Shown piece by piece: positions 58,419 to 63,875 of a DNA stretch of 63,875 nt. The DNA lies in contig JABCYV010000002.1 in assembly GCA_013290025.1 (NCBI GenBank), positions 1 through 63,875 of the forward strand, given 5' to 3'. Each line of letters opens with the position of its first letter. Within the stretch, counting starts at the first letter, position 1. The notes under the pieces were generated by a model, which ran no database searches, was not told where the DNA came from, and saw only the letters and a program-made list of their open reading frames with translations. The position numbers were made by a program, and so were the translations under genes. This stretch comes from Acidobacteriota bacterium. GTDB taxonomy: Bacteria > Acidobacteriota > Terriglobia > Terriglobales > Acidobacteriaceae.

Positions 58419-60443
58419 TTGATTCAGTTCGAACGGGAAACATGCGGAAACCTTGGCGCTGCCCTTCGTCGCGAGTGGCTGGAAACGAACGGGCTTGGTG
58501 GCTTTGCTTCGTCGACGATCATCGGTTTAAACACCCGGCGCTATCACGGCTTGTTAGTGGCTGCGACGAAGCCACCGGTAGGCCGGGTAGCACTGCTTTC
58601 CAAGCTGGAAGAAATACTGTTTATCGACGGGCAGCCGTTCGAACTCTCCGCGAATCGCTACCCGGGTGTAGTTCATCCGAAGGGCTTTCGCTATCTCAAG
58701 CAGTTTTCCCTCGACCCATTTCCGGTGTTCACCTATGAAGTCGAAGGCATTGAGATTGAGAAAAGTGTTTTTATGATCCACGGAGAGAACAGCACCGTTG
58801 TTCACTACGAATTACGCAATAGCAACCATTCGGAATCATTCAAGGATCTCCGGCTTGACATCCGGCCGTTGATTGCATTTCGTGACTACCACAGCACTAC
58901 ACACGAAAATGCGGCAATCAATCCCGCAGTCGAAGAGCGCCCCAGGTTGGCGACTATCGTTCCATACCAGGGATTGCCCTCGCTGCACACAGCTCATAAT
59001 GCCGTCGAGCTGCTGAGAACAGGAGAGTGGTACCGTAACTTTGAGTACGACGAGGAGCGCGAACGCGGACTGGATTTCTCCGAAGACCTGTTTAACCCTT
59101 TTGCGCTTCGCTTCGACCTCCGCGACGGCCGTCCAGCCACAATTATTGCATCTACGGAACAGCGCGATGTGACCCAAGTTGCCGACTATCGACAGGCGAG
59201 GGTCACGCGTCACCGGAGAGCAGTGCTGTCATCCCCAGTCAGAGACTGGTTTGGCGAGAGTCTCGCTGCGGCTTCCGCCGACTACATCGTCTCCCGTGGG
59301 GAGCAGAAGACGGTCATCGCCGGCTATCACTGGTTCGGCGACTGGGGCCGCGACACAATGATCGCCCTGCCCGGACTCACCTTGCCGACCGGCAAGCATG
59401 ACTTGGCACGTAGCATCTTGCGGACTTTTGCAAAGCACGTGGATCAGGGTATGCTGCCGAACCGTTTTCCAGACGCTGGTGAGCCAGCCGAATACAACAC
59501 GGTCGACGCCACCCTGTGGTTTTTCGAAGCAGCCCGCGCCTTCCTTTCCTACACGCATGATCTGGAGTTTGTCCGCAAGGAACTCTACTCGGTGTTTGCG
59601 GACATCATATCCTGGCACGCTCGAGGTACGCGTTACGGAATCAAGGTAGACGACAATGGCTTGCTTACGTCAGGCGAACTTGGCGTCCAGCTCACTTGGA
59701 TGGATGCGAAGGCTGGCGACTGGGTGGTTACACCACGTCGCGGCAAACCCGTGGAGATTCAGGCCCTGTGGTACAACGCGCTTCGAATTATGAAAGACCT
59801 GGCGGGCATGATTGGAGACGAAGCCGGCGAAAAACGGTATCACAACATGGCGACGATTGCGAACGTGAGTTTCAATCGCTTGTTTTGGAACGAGAATACC
59901 GGCTGCTTATACGATGTCGTGAACGGGGGACCGCCGGATGACTCAATTCGACCCAACCAGGTTTTTGCTGTCAGCCTGCCTCATAGCATGTTGTCGTTAG
60001 AACGGGCAAAGCGAGTGGTAGCGACCGTTCAAGAACACCTGCTAACCCCGTACGGACTACGTAGTTTGGCATCAACTGACCCGCAGTATCGAGGACATTA
60101 CGCAGGAGGGCCTGCCGAGCGCGATGGGGCTTATCATCAAGGAACAGTCTGGGCGTGGCTGCTGGGACCGTTCATCACCGCATATATAAAGGTTAACGGA
60201 GGGAGCGAGGTCACCCGGGCGAAGGCTCAAGGTTGGTTGTCGGCTTTACCGTCTCACCTCGCCGACGCCGGGCTGGGGCACATCTCCGAGATCTTTGACG
60301 GTGACCCGCCGCATCGTCCCCGTGGCTGTATCGCGCAGGCATGGAGCGTCGCAGAAATTTTGCGGGCATACGTGGAAGACGTGAAGGGCATTCATCCTGC
60401 AGCACAACCCGGGAGCCCGCTATCCCAGACAGGATTGAAGTGA
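58419..60443 (+). CDS. Amylo-alpha-1,6-glucosidase, archaeal-type debranching enzyme
   Basis: A 674-residue enzyme removing alpha-1,6-linked glucose from glycogen. The N-terminal beta domain has GLGGFASSTIIGLNTRRYHG near residue 25; the C-terminal (alpha/alpha)6 barrel carries HWFGDWGRDTMIALPGL near 307, with conserved acidic residues of the GH133-type enzymes, and later GAYHQGTVWAWLLG. The start is TTG, strongly supported by AAGGAG 7 bases upstream. It is a second debranching enzyme beside GlgX, of unrelated fold. Confidence 0.93.
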   Translation: MIQFERETCGNLGAALRREWLETNGLGGFASSTIIGLNTRRYHGLLVAATKPPVGRVALLSKLEEILFIDGQPFELSANRYPGVVHPKGFRYLKQFSLDPFPVFTYEVEGIEIEKSVFMIHGENSTVVHYELRNSNHSESFKDLRLDIRPLIAFRDYHSTTHENAAINPAVEERPRLATIVPYQGLPSLHTAHNAVELLRTGEWYRNFEYDEERERGLDFSEDLFNPFALRFDLRDGRPATIIASTEQRDVTQVADYRQARVTRHRRAVLSSPVRDWFGESLAAASADYIVSRGEQKTVIAGYHWFGDWGRDTMIALPGLTLPTGKHDLARSILRTFAKHVDQGMLPNRFPDAGEPAEYNTVDATLWFFEAARAFLSYTHDLEFVRKELYSVFADIISWHARGTRYGIKVDDNGLLTSGELGVQLTWMDAKAGDWVVTPRRGKPVEIQALWYNALRIMKDLAGMIGDEAGEKRYHNMATIANVSFNRLFWNENTGCLYDVVNGGPPDDSIRPNQVFAVSLPHSMLSLERAKRVVATVQEHLLTPYGLRSLASTDPQYRGHYAGGPAERDGAYHQGTVWAWLLGPFITAYIKVNGGSEVTRAKAQGWLSALPSHLADAGLGHISEIFDGDPPHRPRGCIAQAWSVAEILRAYVEDVKGIHPAAQPGSPLSQTGLK

Positions 60444-60528
60444 AGTCCCGCAAGTCTGGCGAGCGTGGATCAGTGAGACTGTGGTATCCGAATGATGAGG
60501 TAATGAGAATTCGTAAACTCTTGAACAG

Positions 60529-61224
60529 CTATCCTGCCGCTTCCGAAGATTGGGTTTTGCGAGTTGGTCGTCGGACGCTGTCGATGAATTGCACTTTTTG
60601 CAATGCGTCTTTTCGTAGTTTTTCTTTGTCTGCCAAATCAGCCGCGGCGCCACTTCCGCTGCGTAATCGCAGGATGCGAGTTACGGCACGGTCGACCACG
60701 CGAGCGAGCGCGATACCATAGGCCGAAGTGCGGTCTTCCCTTAGACGCCGCTTCGCCTTCTCAGCGGAAAACCACGTAGGATTTCGGTTGGCCTCTGGTG
60801 GAGGGTCGAGCCGAGAAACCTCACAAAGATGCGCGCTCACGGCGAGCTGTCTTTCGCCTGATCTTGGTGCTGAATTTCGTAGCTCGCCAGCTTTACGAAG
60901 AAAGTAACGAGTGAACGAAGCCTCTTCCATGCGTCCGTGAACTCCGGCTTCCTCGAACGCTTCGAGAGCGGCGGCTTGGGCGTGCGTGAGTCCCGGTTCG
61001 GCGCTACCCTTGGGAAAAGTCCAGCGTCCGCCACCAGTTTGGACCAGTAGGAATTGAATGCCACCGCCGCGTATCCGGTAGCAAACTGCGGCGACCTGTT
61101 CGCATCCCCGCAATCTCCGAAGGTGCGCCAGCCGAAAAAACTTCGCGGACGGCTGATCGGTCCGGGGCCGTGCTGAGCCGGTGGTCGAATGCAAGTCTCC
61201 AGTGCGTCTAAACCTGGCACTCAT
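60529..61224 (-). CDS. Nudix hydrolase with variant Nudix box
   Basis: A 231-residue protein with a Nudix domain at about residues 43-170. The Nudix box at 73-95 reads GSAEPGLTHAQAAALEAFEE plus AGV: the EExGU catalytic core is present, but the first Glu of GX5E and the Arg of REU are both Leu. This paired change occurs in a known subgroup near diphosphoinositol/diadenosine polyphosphate hydrolases. The ATG at 61224 is preferred; 27 more codons are open upstream. A basic C-terminal tail of 40 residues is unusual. It is convergent with the debranching enzyme. Confidence 0.85.
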   Translation of the reverse strand: MSARFRRTGDLHSTTGSARPRTDQPSAKFFRLAHLRRLRGCEQVAAVCYRIRGGGIQFLLVQTGGGRWTFPKGSAEPGLTHAQAAALEAFEEAGVHGRMEEASFTRYFLRKAGELRNSAPRSGERQLAVSAHLCEVSRLDPPPEANRNPTWFSAEKAKRRLREDRTSAYGIALARVVDRAVTRILRLRSGSGAAADLADKEKLRKDALQKVQFIDSVRRPTRKTQSSEAAG

Positions 61225-61422
61225 AGCCGCCAGAGTGCACGATGACGTGTAGTTCTGGCTAGAGCACAGCTTGGTTCCGGCTGGCCGATATCCGATTAGA
61301 CACAAGAGGCCGATGGGCCCGACTCAAGCCGTACCAGGTTGCGAGGTTTCCTCGACCCACCTTCAAGTAGAATCGAACATAACCTAGCAGCTGGCCACTT
61401 CTTTGTCTGGACGAGGACTGAT

Positions 61423-62094
61423 GTGAAACGCGTAGCCACGAAAGAGTTGGAGTCCACAAGAGAGCTGACTGACCTGATCCGGCAGGCTTGCCTGGTGGCT
61501 AAAGACTCTGCCTTCAATGTCCGGGAGTTTGTCGGTGAGTCGTCGAAAATGGCTTTCCTTGCGGTCAAGGACTGCGAGAAGGAACTGGATCGGATTGAAC
61601 GCAAGATCGACGAGAAAATTACTCGAGCCATCACAGAAGTGACAGAGGCTGAAGCGCGAGAATTGCTGGCCTGCCTGAAGTTCATCATTGATCTGGAACG
61701 CATTGGAGATCTGCTCTGGTCGATCGCAAAACGATTACAGGGCATCACGACACACCTGTCGCGCGAAGACAGCCGGGACATGCGAGAAATGGCCGAAATC
61801 GTGGAGCAGATGATGGAACGAATTCATCAGGCGTTTGTCGATCGTGACATCGAGGCGGCAAACTGGGTGTTGCAGACTGATTCACGCATCGACCAGACTT
61901 GCCGAGCTGTTTTCCACCGTCACCTGGAGAGCACGGATCGACGGCGCCGAGAGTACAACACTAATCTCCTGTTTATCGCGCAGGCCTTTGAACGTGCTGG
62001 CGATCATGCCAAGAATTTGGCGGAAGAGGTGTTTCACTTGGTGGAAGGCCGTAGCGTCCGGCATGAGGTCAAGCGTCGGCTGCCCGGCGAGTGA
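61423..62094 (+). CDS. phoU: PhoU-family phosphate signalling protein
   Basis: A 223-residue protein with two three-helix PhoU repeats (about residues 8-95 and 115-205), including FIIDLERIGDLLWSIAKRL and FIAQAFERAGDHAKNLAEEV with the conserved E(R)xGD metal-binding motifs. PhoU links the Pst transporter to PhoR/PhoB. I use the GTG with GAGG 8 bases upstream. Its 3' end overlaps the response-regulator gene on the other strand by 61 bases. Confidence 0.92.
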   Translation: MKRVATKELESTRELTDLIRQACLVAKDSAFNVREFVGESSKMAFLAVKDCEKELDRIERKIDEKITRAITEVTEAEARELLACLKFIIDLERIGDLLWSIAKRLQGITTHLSREDSRDMREMAEIVEQMMERIHQAFVDRDIEAANWVLQTDSRIDQTCRAVFHRHLESTDRRRREYNTNLLFIAQAFERAGDHAKNLAEEVFHLVEGRSVRHEVKRRLPGE

Positions 62095-62855
62095 AGTACC
62101 TTACGCGGAATGTCAAACCGGTAGCCGATTCCCCGCACCGTCTTGAGATATGAGGGATTGTCCGGGTCGGGCTCGATCTTTTCCCGGAGGCGGCGCACAT
62201 ACACGTCCACGGAACGCTGGGTTACGAAGGAACCCGCGGTCCAGACTGCGTCTAGAAGTTGGTCGCGGGTGAAAACACGCGAGGCGTGACGCGCCAGATA
62301 GTCAAGCAGGCAAAATTCGCGCATGGTCGTTGGCACGAGTTTACCGCCCACTCTCACGGTCATGGATGGTGCGTCAATTTCAATATGGCCAAACTTCGTA
62401 CTTCCCGGTTCTGCTCCGACTTCCTGTGAGCTTCGGAGGACGGCGCGAATTCGAGCCAGCAGTTCCCGGGGGCTGAAGGGTTTGGTGATGTAGTCGTCTC
62501 CGCCATATTCCAATCCCTTGACTCGGTCCATTTCGCTGGTTTTCGCGGTCAGGAAAATGATATAAGCTCCAGCCAGTGATTTGGTCTGGCGGATATGACG
62601 GCAGAGTTCAAAGCCATCGCTCCCCGGAATCATGATGTCCAGCAAGAACAGCGAAGGGGAAGCCTTTTTGGCCTCTTCGAGCACCGACGCGGAAGAGGCA
62701 AACCGCCGGGTCGCATAGCCGGACGCGTTGAGGTGGTGACAGATTAGACGCGCGATATCCGCATCGTCTTCAACCACAAAGATCAGAGGTTTTTCCGTCC
62801 ACGGTTCTCCGGAAATCTGATACGAGCTCAATGCCATCGGGGCGCCCGGAAACAT
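62034..62855 (-). CDS. PhoB/OmpR-family response regulator
   Basis: A 273-residue regulator. The receiver domain (about residues 24-138) has the acidic pair EDD at 29-31, phospho-acceptor Asp73 in LLDIMIPG, Thr in FLTAKT and Lys in ITKPFSP. A winged-helix DNA-binding domain follows (about 155-248), ending in YLKTVRGIGYRF. About 25 extra residues follow the normal end and are encoded opposite phoU. With phoU next to it, phosphate control is likely. No histidine kinase gene is adjacent. Confidence 0.94.
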   Translation of the reverse strand: MFPGAPMALSSYQISGEPWTEKPLIFVVEDDADIARLICHHLNASGYATRRFASSASVLEEAKKASPSLFLLDIMIPGSDGFELCRHIRQTKSLAGAYIIFLTAKTSEMDRVKGLEYGGDDYITKPFSPRELLARIRAVLRSSQEVGAEPGSTKFGHIEIDAPSMTVRVGGKLVPTTMREFCLLDYLARHASRVFTRDQLLDAVWTAGSFVTQRSVDVYVRRLREKIEPDPDNPSYLKTVRGIGYRFDIPRKVLHSPGSRRLTSCRTLRPSTK

Positions 62856-63251
62856 AGAAAAGGGACATACGACTACCCTTCCATTCTGAGGTTGACATGT
62901 TGCAGGATTATTGCTGGTTAATTAAAGGAGTGTGAATTCCATGCAGCGAACCCGGCCGCTGGCGTCCACTGTGGCGTGCAACATCAAATGAACAGCGGCG
63001 CGAGCGCCAAGGCGAGTTCGTTGATTGTGCACGATCGCGCCGACGTGGCTGTCAAAATTCGGATCCGCTGATCGGGTTTGCGCATCTCTTGATCCAGTTT
63101 CCACCTGTATCAGCTGTTATTGGGGAGACGTTTAGAGCCCCTGGGCGGGGTTGTAAAAAGATTGTCAACAATTACCCGCAGGTCACGAGGAGTTGAACGG
63201 CGGTAGTAAGCTTGAAGCTCGCCGAATGGCGTAACAATATACGGAGTGCAA
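62856..63251. other. Divergent intergenic region between two response regulators
   Basis: 396 bases holding the promoters of both regulators. AAAGGAG at 62925 precedes a 16-codon frame with no homology. I see no convincing promoter or hairpin. Short frames on the minus strand lack recognisable similarity. Confidence 0.5.
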
Positions 63252-63875
63252 ATGATCAGAGTGGAAGCAGGCAGAGGTCCAGCCTCGCAGCGCGCCCAAG
63301 TGATTCCGCGCGCAGATTTTCCCTACAGTATCGCGGGGGCCATCCCGATGGAACGAATCTTGGTGGTGGAAGATGATCGCGCCGTGCAGAAGGCGCTGCG
63401 GCGCCTCTTTGAAGCCGAGGGTTTCGCCGTCGAAATCAGCGGTGACGGGAAGTCAGCCTTGGAGGCTTTTCGCGCGGCGCCTCCTGCGGCCATCGTGCTC
63501 GACTTGCGTTTGCCAGCTATGTCAGGCCGGGACGTCTGCCGGGAGATCAAGCAGCAGGTCCCGTCTCTTCCGATTATTGTCTTGAGCGCCGCCAGTGACG
63601 TTTCTGACAAAGTGCTACTACTTGAACTTGGTGCCGATGACTATGTGACTAAGCCTTTCAGCCCCCGGGAATTGCTAGCCCGTGTGCGAGCAGCCTTGCG
63701 TCGCACCGTGCGGACTGGGACCGGCGAACTGTTCACTTTCGGTGGAATTTCAGTAGATTTCACCAAGATGGAAGTGGTCCGCGAAGGCCAGCCGGTCGGA
63801 CTCACCGCTCAGGAGTTCAAGACCTTGAAGTTCTTTGTGCAGAACGCCGAACGGGTCATTTCCCGCGACGAATTG
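63252..63875 (+). CDS. OmpR-family response regulator, 5' part
   Basis: The gene runs off the window after 208 codons with no stop. An unusual 32-residue leader precedes the receiver domain, which has the acidic EDD at 40-42, Asp84 in VLDLRLPAMSG, Ser in VLSAAS and Lys in VTKPFSP. The beginning of a winged-helix domain (GLTAQEFKTLKFF) follows. The ATG at 63252 has CGGAG 5-8 bases upstream; an ATG at 63348 directly before ERILVVEDD would give a leaderless protein. It is divergent from the PhoB-like gene. Confidence 0.9.
   Translation, partial: MIRVEAGRGPASQRAQVIPRADFPYSIAGAIPMERILVVEDDRAVQKALRRLFEAEGFAVEISGDGKSALEAFRAAPPAAIVLDLRLPAMSGRDVCREIKQQVPSLPIIVLSAASDVSDKVLLLELGADDYVTKPFSPRELLARVRAALRRTVRTGTGELFTFGGISVDFTKMEVVREGQPVGLTAQEFKTLKFFVQNAERVISRDEL

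Noticed and set aside
62922..63104. 60-codon minus-strand frame ending in ASGRVRCMEF between the two response regulators
   Set aside because: No start with a ribosome site and no family match.

Overview
The window looks like a chromosomal segment of an Acidobacteriota bacterium, probably of the Koribacter/Terriglobia type. This is inferred from gene content, not from a database match: a large Reg_prop/Y_Y_Y sensor kinase, small Cys-rich and sigma-region-4-like proteins, an archaeal-type glycogen debranching enzyme, a caa3/bc respiratory cluster and moderately high GC. No rRNA, tRNA or CRISPR array was recognised. The window opens inside a sigma-54 activator gene and closes inside a response-regulator gene.

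Layout. (1) 1-7.1 kb: the 3' end of a sigma-54 activator, a lectin-like lipoprotein overlapping a 1555-residue PAS-rich sensor kinase, and a truncated second sigma-54 activator. (2) 7.1-24.7 kb, all minus strand: 14 tightly packed genes read from 24.65 kb down to 7.14 kb. They encode an EmrA/EmrB/TolC-type tripartite exporter, a LamB-type porin, a glucose/galactose MFS permease, glucokinase, phosphoglucose isomerase, aldolase and most of the pentose phosphate pathway (rpe, gnd, zwf, pgl, rpiB, tkt). (3) 25-30 kb: glgX coupled to a type II NADH dehydrogenase, then convergent transaldolase followed by a dead HAD phosphatase gene. (4) 30-33.7 kb, minus strand: an Mla-type lipid transport operon ending in a PqiC-like lipoprotein. 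(5) 33.8-37.1 kb: an ECF sigma-like gene lacking a normal start, a hexose-6-phosphate mutarotase and small proteins. (6) 37.1-43 kb: glycogen phosphorylase, phosphoglucomutase and 4-alpha-glucanotransferase with overlapping ends. (7) 43.2-54 kb: a small K+ channel, then a respiratory cluster with cytochrome oxidase subunits II (fused to cytochrome c), I and III, a diheme cytochrome c lipoprotein, a Rieske protein, a cytochrome b fused to cytochrome c, CtaG and CtaB. (8) 54-58.4 kb: a decaying stretch with a sigma-like fragment, an outer-membrane-like protein, a three-gene operon of small proteins, an IS110 fragment, a 186-bp repeat duplicated at 210-bp spacing and a DUF3307 remnant. (9) 58.4-63.9 kb: an amylo-1,6-glucosidase, a Nudix hydrolase, PhoU tail-to-tail with a PhoB-like regulator, and a second response regulator.

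Taken together the region handles alpha-glucan and glucose. GlgX, the amylo-1,6-glucosidase, GlgP, MalQ and Pgm break glycogen or maltodextrins down to glucose 6-phosphate. LamB, the MFS permease and Glk bring in free glucose. Zwf to Tkt, with Tal, oxidise it through the pentose phosphate pathway, and NDH-2 plus the bc/caa3 chain take the electrons. The most unusual points are the single run joining an efflux pump to glucose catabolism, the cytochrome b with b6f-like haem spacing, a PDYF in place of PEWY and a fused cytochrome c, the lipoprotein/kinase pair, and several clearly dissected gene remnants.
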